Made by a program: the position numbers and the translations under genes | Origin: Cyclobacteriaceae bacterium | GTDB lineage: Bacteria; Bacteroidota; Bacteroidia; Cytophagales; Cyclobacteriaceae | NCBI GenBank assembly: GCA_013141055.1 | Contig: JABFRS010000001.1 | Coordinates: 2,228,567-2,292,566, forward strand | Direction: 5' to 3' | Length of the DNA stretch: 64,000 nt | Shown here: positions 54,405 to 63,634 of the stretch, piece by piece | How positions within the stretch are numbered: position 1 is the first letter of the stretch | Layout: each line of letters starts with the position of its first letter | Notes under the pieces: generated by a model | The model's input: the letters and a program-made list of their open reading frames with translations, nothing else | Told to the model about the DNA's origin: nothing | Databases searched by the model: none

Positions 54405-54512
54405 ATGGACACCAAAAAGAAAATATTGATCATTGTAGGCATTGCAATAGCTGTCGTCATTGGACTCCAGTCAGGTGTGATGGCCGGTGAATTCCAAAAC
54501 CTGATTCAATAA
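54405..54512 (+). CDS. 35-residue single-span membrane peptide
   Basis: MDTKKKILIIVGIAIAVVIG followed by LQSGVMAGEFQNLIQ. A basic N-terminus, a ~16-residue hydrophobic helix, then a short polar tail. It has its own promoter-like boxes (15 bases upstream) and a strong terminator directly after the stop, which together argue that it is expressed. No homology recognised. It could be a small membrane regulator or toxin-like peptide; the sequence does not tell. Confidence 0.6.
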   Translation: MDTKKKILIIVGIAIAVVIGLQSGVMAGEFQNLIQ

Positions 54513-54513
54513 G

Positions 54514-54556
54514 AATGCTCTTAACCACACCATTGGCGTAGTTAAGAGCATTTTAT
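54514..54556 (+). terminator. Terminator after the 35-residue peptide gene
   Basis: 12-base perfect stem AATGCTCTTAAC (54514-54525) / GTTAAGAGCATT (54541-54552) with a 15-base loop, followed by TTTATAATTTTT. Also usable for the convergent esterase gene, whose stop is at 54562. Confidence 0.8.
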
Positions 54557-54561
54557 AATTT

Positions 54562-56301
54562 TTAATATCTCCAACTCTTTGTATCCGCGCCTTTCGGTGC
54601 GCTCTCGGAAATTCTTTTCAATATTCTTGGAAGATACATGGTATTATACCTCAGACGTGAAACATAATTTGGATTGTCATGATCACCATTCCAGCAATGT
54701 TCTGCACGATCGCCATAATCAACTTCACCTTTATAGAATGGATTGCTTGTTTTCTTCAAAAAGGCTTCCATTTTATAGACAGCATCATTGAGATAATAAT
54801 TATCCATGTCGCCGCAATAGATGTGAATCTTTCCTTCAAGCTTTGGACCTAAAGTTTTCCAGTCACGTTCAAGAATGTACCGCAGATCATAATTTTCTTT
54901 CCAGTAGTCCGCTACACTTTTATCAATCTCTCCAGTTTCTTTATTGAACAACCTTTTTGGATAACCATCATCTCCCATGGGTGAATACACCGCTTCCCAG
55001 ATATCCCATTGTTCGCCAGAGCGTCCATGTGTACCCAACACTAATTCATAGTGATTATTCTCTTCCATAGTAGCCTGGATTTGTCCCAGATAGTTACGAT
55101 GAGAGGGTCTCGCCAGCTTCTTGAACTCACTGTCATACCAGTATGCATTCTTGTCTTTATAAATATCGACGAGACAATACGCACTGAAGTCAATCGGATC
55201 AGGACATGCGGCAAAGCATCCGTTGAATTCATCAGGATAAAACATTTGAACGGCTAACGCTTCCCAGCCTCCTGTTGATCCTCCATACGTGAAGCGGGCC
55301 CAGCCCTGACCTATGCCGCGAAATTTCTTTTCAATCTCAGGCAGGAGCTCATACATAATGGCATCTCCATAAGGTCCCTGACTTGCAGAGTTCACAGCAT
55401 ATGAATCATCATAGTAAGGAGTAGGATGTTGAATCTCCACAACCAGAAACCTCGGAAAATTCTTTCCGGTCCATTGCTTGTAGAAATTATATGCTTCCTG
55501 TTTTTCGAATTTCTTATAACCGTAGATGCTGAACCGCTCCGAGTAATCAGAAGTATCCATTTTAGGATCAGGAGGCTCTGTGCTGAATCCTCCAAAGTCA
55601 GAAGGAAAATGTCCATGATAGATCATGAGTGGAAATTTCGCATTTGGATGTTCATCAAATCCTTCCGGAATAAGTACGTGTGCACCAATGAATGTTGGTC
55701 TTCCCCAGAACTCACTAAGCATCTTGCTCTGAATTTTTATATGCTTTACATATTTGGTGTCTTTGGGCTCTTCGACCGGAGGAATTTTCTGATCCATGAC
55801 AACTTTAATGGTCTCGCTGTTAGCAGAATCAATTTTTACTTTGAATGGTCGACTATAAAAATTTCCTGGCTTACTATTCCAATGTTGTCCCTCACCCTGA
55901 TCGGGAGGAAGTTTTACCGTCTTGCCAGCTTTAAGATTGTATGTTTCGTAACGATTAATGAGTGCCTGAACGTAATACTCGCCAGCAGGAATGTTGGCCG
56001 TGCTTTTTACTGGAAAACCAAAAGCCGTCGCATCGATGATGATCTCATCTCCGGGTTTCATGCCATCAACGTCTATACCAAAAGCAAGCTGGGTTTTGAG
56101 TCCAAATGAAATCTGATTGCGGGGTTCAGATTTATCATTGGTGGCCAGAAGCAGCATTAATCTGCCGTCCTGCGCCTGATCACTCATTTCCTTGGTAAAT
56201 GAAATGGAGAAATTCGGGCCGATTTTTTTAACATCAGTCGCCTGTTTGCATTGCGAGGCAAAGAGAATGACCAGAAGAAGTAAGGGTAAGGATCGTTTCA
56301 T
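54562..56301 (-). CDS. Esterase-type alpha/beta-hydrolase lipoprotein
   Basis: 579 residues. Lipobox at SQC (residue ~18). N-terminal ~200 residues are a beta-domain (FSISFTKEMSDQAQDGRL, PAGEYYVQALINRYETY), then the hydrolase. Nucleophile Ser in GGSTGGWEAL, an oxyanion-type PLMIYHGHFPSD segment and a late His in RAEHCWNGDHD. Esterase-D-like family members cleave acyl or feruloyl esters; the anchor points to surface polysaccharide or lipid substrates. No terminator of its own besides the palindrome region listed above. Confidence 0.82.
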   Translation of the reverse strand: MKRSLPLLLLVILFASQCKQATDVKKIGPNFSISFTKEMSDQAQDGRLMLLLATNDKSEPRNQISFGLKTQLAFGIDVDGMKPGDEIIIDATAFGFPVKSTANIPAGEYYVQALINRYETYNLKAGKTVKLPPDQGEGQHWNSKPGNFYSRPFKVKIDSANSETIKVVMDQKIPPVEEPKDTKYVKHIKIQSKMLSEFWGRPTFIGAHVLIPEGFDEHPNAKFPLMIYHGHFPSDFGGFSTEPPDPKMDTSDYSERFSIYGYKKFEKQEAYNFYKQWTGKNFPRFLVVEIQHPTPYYDDSYAVNSASQGPYGDAIMYELLPEIEKKFRGIGQGWARFTYGGSTGGWEALAVQMFYPDEFNGCFAACPDPIDFSAYCLVDIYKDKNAYWYDSEFKKLARPSHRNYLGQIQATMEENNHYELVLGTHGRSGEQWDIWEAVYSPMGDDGYPKRLFNKETGEIDKSVADYWKENYDLRYILERDWKTLGPKLEGKIHIYCGDMDNYYLNDAVYKMEAFLKKTSNPFYKGEVDYGDRAEHCWNGDHDNPNYVSRLRYNTMYLPRILKRISESAPKGADTKSWRY

Positions 56302-56435
56302 GGGTTTTGGAATAAGGTTTCATAAGGTATTTCTAATTAATCTTTAACACAATCAGAGTTAAACGAAAGGCAAAAAATTGATTTAAGAAAACGTTAAAAT
56401 CGCTACATTCGTCAGATACAAACGATTGAACCGAT

Positions 56436-58100
56436 ATGAACCGTCCCTGGCTTAGTCAATACCCTTCTTACATGACTCCTGAAATAACGGAGCCGCCCTT
56501 TAATTCACTCGCAGAAATGCTAGAGGGTGCCTGTAAAAAGTATGGTTCTTTACCAGCAGTTGAGAATCTTGATAAGCAGATAAGTTTTACGGAACTAAAT
56601 GTGCTCGCAACACAGTTCGCTTCATTTCTTCAGAACGATTGCAAATTCAAACCGGGAGATCGTATTGCAATTCAAATGCCTAACCTGCTTCAGTTCCCTG
56701 TCGCCATGTTTGGCGCATTGAAGGCAGGACTAATTGTAGTGAACACCAACCCGCTCTATACGCCTCGCGAAATGGAACATCAGTTCAAGGATAGCGGCGC
56801 CATTGCTATTGTTATCGTTGCGAACTTTGCTCACAATCTTGAAAAAGTTATTAAGCAAACATCAATAAAGACTGTAATCATCACAGAGATTGGTGACCTG
56901 ATGGGCGGCTTTAAAAAATTGCTTGTGAATTTTATGGTAAAGAAGGTTAAGAAGATGGTACCCGCTTATAATTTGCCAGGTGCGATTTCATTTTCTTACG
57001 CTCTGGAAAAGGGAAAAGCATCAGCTTTTAAACCCGTTGAAGTAAAGAAGACAGACACAGCATTTTTACAGTATACTGGTGGAACAACAGGCTTATCAAA
57101 AGGAGCTGAGCTAACACATAGCAATGTAATGTCGAATGTCTGGCAGGTGGAACCGCTTTTGAAGAATACAGGCAAAGGCCCGCTGGTTCCTGGAGATACC
57201 GCTGTAATTCCATTGCCGCTATATCATATCTATGCACTTACCGGAATTTTTGTTTTCCTTAACACAGGACTTAACAATCGTCTCATAACAAATCCGCGCG
57301 ACTTTCAGGGATTTATTAAGATTCTTAAGAAACCTTTTCATACCATGATTGGTGTGAACACGCTATACAACGCATTACTCAATCAACCGAATTTTTCAGA
57401 CATCAACTTAACTGAAATAAAAGGCTGTAGTGCAGGAGGAATGGCGCTACAAGAAATTGTTTTCAAGAAGTGGTTTGACAGGACAGGTATTACGATCAGT
57501 GAAGGATATGGTTTAAGTGAAACATCACCTGTTCTTACTTATCAGATTGCAGGAAGGGAAAGAATGGGAAGCATTGGTATTCCTATTCCGAGTACTGAGA
57601 TCCAGATGATGGATGATGATGGAAAAGTGGTGCCTATGGGAGAACCCGGTGAATTGTGCGCCAGAGGCCCTCAGGTATTCAAAGGTTATTGGCAAAAAGA
57701 TAATTCAACTGTTTTTCATACTGGTGGATGGTTTAAGACCGGCGATGTGGCGGTGATGGATGAAGACGGATACATACGCATTGTTGATCGTAAGAAGGAC
57801 ATGATCCTGGTTTCCGGTTTCAATGTTTATCCTAATGAAATTGAAGGAGTAGTAGCAACTCATCCAAAAGTTCTGGAAGTAGCAGCTGTGGGTGTTGCAG
57901 ATCCATCTTGCGTGGAGGCTGTCAAGATTTTTGTGGTGAAACGTGATGAGTCTTTAACGGAAGAAGAACTGAAGCAATTCTGTAAGGAGAATTTCACTGG
58001 CTACAAACGACCGAAATTCATTCAGTTCATTAAAGAACTTCCTAAGACAAATGTTGGAAAGATATTGAGGAGGGCGTTGAGAGAAGAGGTACCAGCTTAA
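56436..58100 (+). CDS. fadD: Long-chain fatty-acid-CoA ligase
   Basis: 554 residues, colinear with E. coli FadD from the N-terminus (WLSQYPSYM; MPNLLQFPVAMFGALKAG; NTNPLYTPREMEHQFKDSGA). AMP-binding motif YTGGTTGLSKGAELTH, YGLSETSP, GWFKTGDVAVMDEDGY and hinge DRKKDMILVSGFNVYPNE, with Lys in KTNVGKILRR. Activates long-chain fatty acids for beta-oxidation. A near -7 box TACATTCG (56413-56420) lies 15 bases before the start. Convergent with uvrA. Confidence 0.93.
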   Translation: MNRPWLSQYPSYMTPEITEPPFNSLAEMLEGACKKYGSLPAVENLDKQISFTELNVLATQFASFLQNDCKFKPGDRIAIQMPNLLQFPVAMFGALKAGLIVVNTNPLYTPREMEHQFKDSGAIAIVIVANFAHNLEKVIKQTSIKTVIITEIGDLMGGFKKLLVNFMVKKVKKMVPAYNLPGAISFSYALEKGKASAFKPVEVKKTDTAFLQYTGGTTGLSKGAELTHSNVMSNVWQVEPLLKNTGKGPLVPGDTAVIPLPLYHIYALTGIFVFLNTGLNNRLITNPRDFQGFIKILKKPFHTMIGVNTLYNALLNQPNFSDINLTEIKGCSAGGMALQEIVFKKWFDRTGITISEGYGLSETSPVLTYQIAGRERMGSIGIPIPSTEIQMMDDDGKVVPMGEPGELCARGPQVFKGYWQKDNSTVFHTGGWFKTGDVAVMDEDGYIRIVDRKKDMILVSGFNVYPNEIEGVVATHPKVLEVAAVGVADPSCVEAVKIFVVKRDESLTEEELKQFCKENFTGYKRPKFIQFIKELPKTNVGKILRRALREEVPA

Positions 58101-58133
58101 TTTCTTAATTCTCCTTTCCGGAAAGGAAATTCA

Positions 58134-60971
58134 TCAGAGCTTTAGCTTGAGATATTCGGCTGTATAACCTTTTCCCTTCTTTGCCATATCTTCGGGTGTT
58201 CCTTCAAATACAACATACCCGCCTTTTTTATCACCTGCTTCAGGCCCCATATCAATGATCCAGTCTGCGCACTTGATGATCTCCATATTGTGTTCGATGA
58301 TAATAACCGAATGCCCCTGATCTACCAATGCGTTGATTGCCGTCAGGAGTTTTGAGATATCATGAAAATGTAAGCCTGTTGTCGGCTCATCAAAGATGAA
58401 AAGGATATGACCGTCAGGAGAATTTTTTCCTAAGAACGATGCAAGCTTCACGCGCTGCGCTTCACCACCACTCAATGAGTTTGAGGATTGTCCAAGCTTG
58501 ACATATCCTAATCCAACATGAAAAAGGGGCTGGATCTTTTCAAAAATTGGTTTTTTATCAGCAAAAAATCCCTGAGCTTCTTCAACGGTCATGTCCAGAA
58601 TATCCGAAATGTTCTTGCCGTTGTATTCAACTTCAAGAATTTCCTGCTTGAAACGTTTACCATTACAGACTTCACATTTAAGGAAAATGTCTGCCATGAA
58701 CTGCATCTCGACTTTGATCTCACCTTCGCCTTCACAATTCTCACAGCGACCGCCGTCAACATTGAATGAAAAATGAGACGGCTTGTAACCACGTTGTTTT
58801 GCCAAAGCCTGATCTGAATACAATTGACGGATTGTATCATAAGCTTTCACATAACTGATGGGGTTAGAGCGGGAAGATTTTCCAATTGGATTCTGATCCA
58901 CATACTCCACCTGCGTGATCTTCAATACATCCCCTTCGAGCTTATCATATTTACCCGGGCTTTCAGCAACGGAACCATTCATCCGACCCAAAGCAGGATA
59001 AAGAATTTTCTTAACGAGTGTTGACTTACCAGAACCACTGATACCAGTGATCACTGTCAAAGCACCTAATGGAAATTTTACCTTAAGATTTTTGAGATTA
59101 TTCTCGCGTGCACCACTGACAGTTACTGAGTCCTTCCACTTTCTTCTGATTTTAGGAACGGCAATCTTTTCCTTTCCACTCAGGTAATCTGCAGTGTGTG
59201 TTGCTGTCTTTGATGTGATCTCGTTGATGGTTCCCTGGAAAACAAGATGCCCACCATGAGTACCGGCATCCGGACCGATGTCAATGATCTGATCTGCGGC
59301 ACGCATGATCTCTTCTTCATGCTCCACAACGATGACCGAATTACCAAGATCCCGCAGTGATTTCAGCACTTCTACCATTCGGGCAGTGTCTTTTGGATGA
59401 AGACCGATGCTGGGTTCATCAAGGATATACATGGAGCCAACCAATGCACTTCCGAGAGAAGTCGCAAGTTTGATGCGCTGAAATTCTCCTCCTGATAATG
59501 AATTTGTAAGACGATTTAACGTGAGGTACCCCAATCCAACCTTCTCCATGTAACCAAGTCGATACTTGATCTCTGTAAGGATACGATCGGCTACTTTTTG
59601 ATCGTACGTTTCGATTTTTAAAGTCTGAAAGAATGCGAGAGCGTCTTCAATTGGCAACAAGACCAGATCAGTAATGGATGTGTCAGCGATTTTTACATAC
59701 TGAGCATCTTTACGAAGTCTTGTTCCTCTGCAGTCAGGACATGTTGTCCTTCCGCGATATCGTGAAAGTAAAACACGATATTGAATTTTATAAGTTTTGG
59801 ATTCGAGGTATTTAAAGAAAGCATGAACGCCTTCAAGATCTTTATTTCCATTCCAAAGAAGATCACGCTCTTCCTGAGATAGTTCATTGTAAGGACGATG
59901 AATTGGGAAGTCGAATTTGATTCCTGCTTTTAGCCAGGGCTTTTGAAATTCACCCATCGTTTCCGTTCTCCATGGAGCAATGGCACCTTCATACAATGAT
60001 AAACTCTTATCAGGTATTACGAGATCTTCATCAATGCCTAAGACTTTTCCAAAGCCTTCGCAAGTTTGACAGGCACCAAAAGGATTATTAAAGCTAAAGA
60101 AATTAACAGATGGTTCTGTGAAAGTCATTCCATCCAGTTCGAACCTGTCGGAAAACTTAAGCATATCTTTTCCGTCGATGTAGACATGACAATCACCATG
60201 ACCTTCAAAGAATGCAGTTTGAACGGAATCAGAAAGCCGGAAGGTAAGATCCTCGTCGCCAGCATTCACAGCAGCGCGATCGATGAGAACCTCAAGATCA
60301 CCCTCTGTTTTAGCCTTTTTCTTTTTGGGCTCACCTTTTATTGCCGGAGCTGGAGCGAGCAAGTCTTCAATGAATTGCATTTCACCATTTATTAAGACAC
60401 GAGCGAAGCCCTTGCTTAACAACAAATTCAATTCATCCTCGAGCTTGCGCCCTTTTTGAATTTTCAAAGGACAGGCAATCATGATACGCGTGCCTTCCTT
60501 TTGTTTGTTGATCACATCGATCACATCAGAAACAGTATCACGTTTTACTTCACGGCCACTAATGGGAGAATATGTTTTCCCGATACGGGCAAAAAGAAGC
60601 TTCAGATAATCATAGACCTCGGTTGTAGTTCCGACGGTAGATCTGGGATTACGGGTATTTACTTTTTGTTCAATTGCAATCGCGGGAGAAACACCTTTGA
60701 TGTAGTCCACATCTGGTTTTTCCATGCGCCCCAGAAATTGTCGCGCATAAGAGCTAAGACTCTCAACATACATACGTTGTCCTTCCGCGAAAAGAGTATC
60801 AAACGCCAGAGAGGATTTTCCAGAACCAGAAAGTCCGGTGACCACAACAAGCTTATTACGAGGTATGGCTACACTGAGGTTGTTCAGGTTGTTGACCCTT
60901 GCGCGCTTGATGATGATGAACTTCTTGGGATCGAGATCGTCTAAATATGAATCTTTTGTGGGTGTGCTCAT
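58134..60971 (-). CDS. uvrA: UvrABC excinuclease subunit A
   Basis: 945 residues. Two ABC modules: Walker A GLSGSGKSS (46-54) and GISGSGKSTL; signatures NSLSGGEFQRIKLAT and NSLSGGEAQRVKLAS; Zn-module cysteines CQTCEGFG, CPDCRGTR, CENCEGEG and CEVCNGKRF. Damage recognition in nucleotide-excision repair, with UvrB. An exact -7 box sits 10 bases upstream of the ATG, so the transcript would be almost leaderless. Confidence 0.96.
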   Translation of the reverse strand: MSTPTKDSYLDDLDPKKFIIIKRARVNNLNNLSVAIPRNKLVVVTGLSGSGKSSLAFDTLFAEGQRMYVESLSSYARQFLGRMEKPDVDYIKGVSPAIAIEQKVNTRNPRSTVGTTTEVYDYLKLLFARIGKTYSPISGREVKRDTVSDVIDVINKQKEGTRIMIACPLKIQKGRKLEDELNLLLSKGFARVLINGEMQFIEDLLAPAPAIKGEPKKKKAKTEGDLEVLIDRAAVNAGDEDLTFRLSDSVQTAFFEGHGDCHVYIDGKDMLKFSDRFELDGMTFTEPSVNFFSFNNPFGACQTCEGFGKVLGIDEDLVIPDKSLSLYEGAIAPWRTETMGEFQKPWLKAGIKFDFPIHRPYNELSQEERDLLWNGNKDLEGVHAFFKYLESKTYKIQYRVLLSRYRGRTTCPDCRGTRLRKDAQYVKIADTSITDLVLLPIEDALAFFQTLKIETYDQKVADRILTEIKYRLGYMEKVGLGYLTLNRLTNSLSGGEFQRIKLATSLGSALVGSMYILDEPSIGLHPKDTARMVEVLKSLRDLGNSVIVVEHEEEIMRAADQIIDIGPDAGTHGGHLVFQGTINEITSKTATHTADYLSGKEKIAVPKIRRKWKDSVTVSGARENNLKNLKVKFPLGALTVITGISGSGKSTLVKKILYPALGRMNGSVAESPGKYDKLEGDVLKITQVEYVDQNPIGKSSRSNPISYVKAYDTIRQLYSDQALAKQRGYKPSHFSFNVDGGRCENCEGEGEIKVEMQFMADIFLKCEVCNGKRFKQEILEVEYNGKNISDILDMTVEEAQGFFADKKPIFEKIQPLFHVGLGYVKLGQSSNSLSGGEAQRVKLASFLGKNSPDGHILFIFDEPTTGLHFHDISKLLTAINALVDQGHSVIIIEHNMEIIKCADWIIDMGPEAGDKKGGYVVFEGTPEDMAKKGKGYTAEYLKLKL

Positions 60972-60981
60972 TAATCGGGTG

Positions 60982-60989
60982 CAAAGGTA
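60982..60989 (-). promoter_or_regulatory. Putative uvrA promoter -7 element (TACCTTTG)
   Basis: On the minus strand, exact TAnnTTTG, 10 bases before the uvrA ATG. No -33 TTTG at the standard distance. No LexA-like palindrome recognised in the short leader. Confidence 0.55.
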
Positions 60990-61080
60990 AGGATTATCAG
61001 TCCGAATTGATTTGAGATATTAAGATTTGAGAAAGTGTTGCCCTCCATTAACTCAATCCATTGGTATATATTCCACTTAA

Positions 61081-61109
61081 TAAAAAACACCATCGGGAGG
61101 GATGGTGTT
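61081..61109 (-). terminator. Terminator of the acidic-tailed protein gene
   Basis: Stem AACACCATC (61086-61094) / GATGGTGTT (61101-61109) with a 6-base loop; on the minus strand the stem is followed by TTTTTTA. Confidence 0.85.
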
Positions 61110-61137
61110 CAATTTTCAGGAATTTTATTCCAGGATT

Positions 61138-61524
61138 CTAATTATCGAAATCAGGGTCATAGCCAGGCTCCTTGCTACCCCCTTCACCTTCGGCATCCGC
61201 ATCAAAGTCGTCACCGCCGGCGAAGTCATCCCCACCTCCCCCGAATTCGTCATCGTCACCCTTTTCGGCGGGAGCAAATTCTTCTTCTTTAGGTTTAGAT
61301 TCTACATCGTAGCCTCCATCACTATTTTTTGTAGCAGGAACCTTTACGAGATAGGTCGCCTCCTCTGTTTCCAGCGGAAATACAAAGATTGGCTCCTTCT
61401 TTGCATTATTGATTCTCTGAATGCTGTTCTCATACCCATCGGGGTATTGTTCCAGCATGAGTTCTTTCAGTTCCTCCGATAAATTATCGAGGCTTTTGAT
61501 TACTTTCTTCTTACTAACAGGCAT
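61138..61524 (-). CDS. Small protein with acidic glycine-rich C-terminal tail, unknown function
   Basis: 128 residues. The first ~75 fold as a basic helix plus strands (SKKKVIKSLDNLSEELKELM, EPIFVFPLETEEATYLVKVP). The last ~45 are acidic and Gly-rich (GDDDEFGGGGDDFAGG, ADAEGEGG). The layout resembles proteins that buffer a binding partner or bind basic nucleic-acid proteins. Not recognised as a named family. Divergent from the ECF sigma gene. Confidence 0.7.
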   Translation of the reverse strand: MPVSKKKVIKSLDNLSEELKELMLEQYPDGYENSIQRINNAKKEPIFVFPLETEEATYLVKVPATKNSDGGYDVESKPKEEEFAPAEKGDDDEFGGGGDDFAGGDDFDADAEGEGGSKEPGYDPDFDN

Positions 61525-61599
61525 AAATGTTGACTATACAAATAATATGGGCAAATAGGATAAGAAAATCCATAGTAGGCAAGAATTTTCTCTTAATTT

Positions 61600-61630
61600 T
61601 TTGGGTCTTTCAAGAATATTTCTACCTTTT
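61600..61630 (+). promoter_or_regulatory. Bacteroidota-type promoter before ECF sigma gene
   Basis: TTTG at 61600-61603, 19-base spacer, TACCTTTT at 61623-61630 (7 of 8 to TAnnTTTG). The ATG is 72 bases downstream at 61703. Confidence 0.55.
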
Positions 61631-61702
61631 AGGTCTAAAATAATAACAACCAACCCGTACACTATCGATATAGAGCTCTACGTTACCTAACCGTGAGACA
61701 GA

Positions 61703-62356
61703 ATGATAGACAATCGATCCAGCGACAGCCAATTGGTATCGCTTTATCAGCAAGGTAACGAAGAGGCTTTCGCAGTGCTCCTCCATCGTCACAAATCGCG
61801 CATTTATACGGCTATTTACTTTATAGTAAAAGATCGTTACAAAGCAGAAGATCTGCTTCAGGAAACCTTTATCAAAGCCGTTAACACCATCAAGGGTGGA
61901 CGCTATAATGAGGAAGGCAAATTTCTGCCGTGGCTAAGCCGCATCGCTCACAATCTTGCCATCGACGCATTCAGAAGGAACCGCCGGTATCCTGAGATCG
62001 TCCTGGAAGATGGAAGCGGTGTGTTTAATTCCATGGAGTTTGCAGAAGACTCTGCTGAAGAAAAACAAATCACTCAGGACACCCAAACACGCCTGCGTGA
62101 TTTTATTAAGGAGCTGCCCACTGAGCAGAAGCAAGTACTGATCATGCGCCATTATATGGATATGAGCTTTCAGGACATTGCTGACAAGACAGGTGTAAGT
62201 ATCAACACTGCACTGGGCCGCATGCGTTATGCACTCATCAACTTGAGGAAGAAAATGACAAAAACCCAATATGCCTATGACCAAAACGTTTACCCAAAAC
62301 GACCTGATCAGGTTTATTTACCAAGAGACCACAGAGGAGGAAGCACTGGAGATTAA
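61703..62356 (+). CDS. ECF-type RNA polymerase sigma factor
   Basis: 217 residues. Region 2 (YKAEDLLQETFIKAVNTIKGG, FLPWLSRIAHNLAIDAFRR) and region 4 (ELPTEQKQVLIMRHYMDMSFQDIADKTGVSINTALGRMRYAL) are clear. The last ~25 residues (TQYAYDQNVYPKRPDQVYLP) are an extension beyond region 4 and lie in the DNA shared with the next gene. Own promoter upstream. Confidence 0.93.
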   Translation: MIDNRSSDSQLVSLYQQGNEEAFAVLLHRHKSRIYTAIYFIVKDRYKAEDLLQETFIKAVNTIKGGRYNEEGKFLPWLSRIAHNLAIDAFRRNRRYPEIVLEDGSGVFNSMEFAEDSAEEKQITQDTQTRLRDFIKELPTEQKQVLIMRHYMDMSFQDIADKTGVSINTALGRMRYALINLRKKMTKTQYAYDQNVYPKRPDQVYLPRDHRGGSTGD

Positions 62357-62507
62357 CCGGACGCTTTCTTCAGATCCGGAATTGCAACGGCAATACCGGG
62401 AGTTGCTGCTCTCCAAAACCACCTTGGAAAAAGCACAACTTGAGCCTTCAACCGAAGTTGTAGAGAATATACTTCGCTACGCGCACGGATTGGAAGTAAA
62501 ACAGTAA
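62271..62507 (+). CDS. Small protein overlapping the sigma gene, possible sigma partner
   Basis: 78 residues (ATG 62271, or 62277) in a different frame, starting 86 bases before the sigma stop. FTQNDLIRFIYQETTEEEALEINRTLSSDPELQRQYREL is an anti-sigma-like N-terminal helical segment (compare the xxDLIRYIYxExxxxE pattern of small Bacteroidota anti-sigma partners). No zinc ligands. The long out-of-frame overlap implies translational coupling; a regulatory partner of the sigma factor is the simplest reading. Confidence 0.72.
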   Translation: MPMTKTFTQNDLIRFIYQETTEEEALEINRTLSSDPELQRQYRELLLSKTTLEKAQLEPSTEVVENILRYAHGLEVKQ

Positions 62508-62527
62508 CATTACTTATCCTGATAAAC

Positions 62528-62564
62528 AAACGGTGATCTGAAATTCAGATCATCCGTTTTTATT
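62528..62564 (+). terminator. Terminator of the sigma operon
   Basis: Hairpin AAACGG..GATCTGAA / TTCAGATC..CCGTTT with a small internal mismatch, followed by TTTTATTTATT. Confidence 0.82.
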
Positions 62565-62714
62565 TATTGACCGACCTTTGGCCGCGGGCTAATCGTATGA
62601 CTTGATCGTTAGCCCTTGACGGACGATCCACAACTTGCCACAACTGGGAAGTCTTATTCTTCAACTCAGTATCTTTTTCTTCGTTCCTCCAGGCATTTCA
62701 TGCATCTTCAACGC

Positions 62715-63386
62715 ATGAATCAGATAGAAACATTCCTGCGTATCATGTTGTGGATACATATCGCAGGGGGCACATTTGCTCTTATCACAGGTATGGGTGC
62801 AATGCTCACTAAAAAAGGAAGCTCTATTCATCGCACCTTTGGGAAAATATACTTCTGGTCAATGACGGCTGTTTTTGTGGGAGCGCTCGCTCTTGCTTTT
62901 GGACATCACCGTACTTTTTTATTGATGGTAGCTTTCTTCAGTTACTATATGACTGTAAGAGGTTATAGAATTCTATACCTGAAAAATTTAAGCTCAGGGC
63001 AGAAGCTGAATTATATCGACTGGATCATCACAACGATATCAGGAGCCTTTATACTATTTCTGATAGTATGGGGAACATATGTATTGATCAATGGCAATGG
63101 CATGGGAATCGTTGGACTTGTTTTCGGATTAATCGGATCAACGTTCTTGTTTCAGGATCTGAAAAAATTCTTTGGCAAACCTCCGGAAAAAATGCACTGG
63201 TGGTATGGGCACATTGCCAGCATGGGTGGAAGCTATATCTCTGCGGTTACTGCATTTATTGTTGTCAACATACAGCTTCAAAGCAATGGCTGGATCCTTT
63301 GGGTGTTACCAGCATTAATTGGTGGGATACTGATAGGAAGAACTATCAGAAAGTATAAAGTGCAATTTGCAGTGAAGGCAGGTTAG
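62715..63386 (+). CDS. Polytopic membrane protein (DUF2306-like)
   Basis: 223 residues from ATG 62715 (MNQIETFLRIMLWIHIAGGTF); another in-frame ATG at 62700 is possible, and the frame is open from 62616, but that section is not protein-like. About seven membrane helices. HIAGGTFALITGMGAMLTKKGSSIHRTFGKIYFW is the typical helix-loop-helix of DUF2306-type predicted membrane proteins, with conserved His residues that might bind heme or metal. Function unknown. Confidence 0.78.
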   Translation: MNQIETFLRIMLWIHIAGGTFALITGMGAMLTKKGSSIHRTFGKIYFWSMTAVFVGALALAFGHHRTFLLMVAFFSYYMTVRGYRILYLKNLSSGQKLNYIDWIITTISGAFILFLIVWGTYVLINGNGMGIVGLVFGLIGSTFLFQDLKKFFGKPPEKMHWWYGHIASMGGSYISAVTAFIVVNIQLQSNGWILWVLPALIGGILIGRTIRKYKVQFAVKAG

Positions 63387-63634
63387 TAAATCCAGTTATC
63401 AGGCAGATCCATACCATCACATAAAGGCATTTTGCATTCGAGAATTGTGGCACCAGTTTTTTTGATTTTATTAATGTGAGAATATATCCTTTCGGAATAC
63501 AGATGTTCAGTGGAAGGTATTGAATAAATTTTTTGGATCCATAGACTTGGCGATTGCATTCGACCTCTCTTGCGCTGACTGTGATTTCTTTCTAATGAAC
63601 TTAATCCTTCTTTTCGAATGATGCCTCCGTCCAC
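63383..63634 (-). other. Weak open frame, possible remnant of a decayed gene
   Basis: 83 codons from GTG 63634, overlapping the 3' end of the membrane protein by 4 bases. The end (SERIYSHINKIKKTGATILECK) is protein-like, but the start is not. Two other minus-strand frames also carry protein-like pieces, e.g. WTEASFEKKD just upstream and KFIRKKSQSAQERSNAIAKS overlapping, consistent with several frameshifts in a former gene. No family recognised. Confidence 0.22.

Noticed and set aside
55426-56109. 227-codon open frame on the plus strand
   Set aside because: It lies wholly antisense to the esterase lipoprotein, has a Cys/Phe/Arg-rich low-credibility composition and no start context.
58112-58127. 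16-base perfect palindrome TCCTTTCCGGAAAGGA between fadD and uvrA
   Set aside because: It lacks a T-tract and a real loop, so it is not a convincing terminator; chance or a weak protein site is possible.
60456-60944. 162-codon plus-strand frame opposite uvrA
   Set aside because: Antisense to the first ABC module of UvrA, whose Walker A lies in the same DNA; no ribosome-binding site or family-like sequence.
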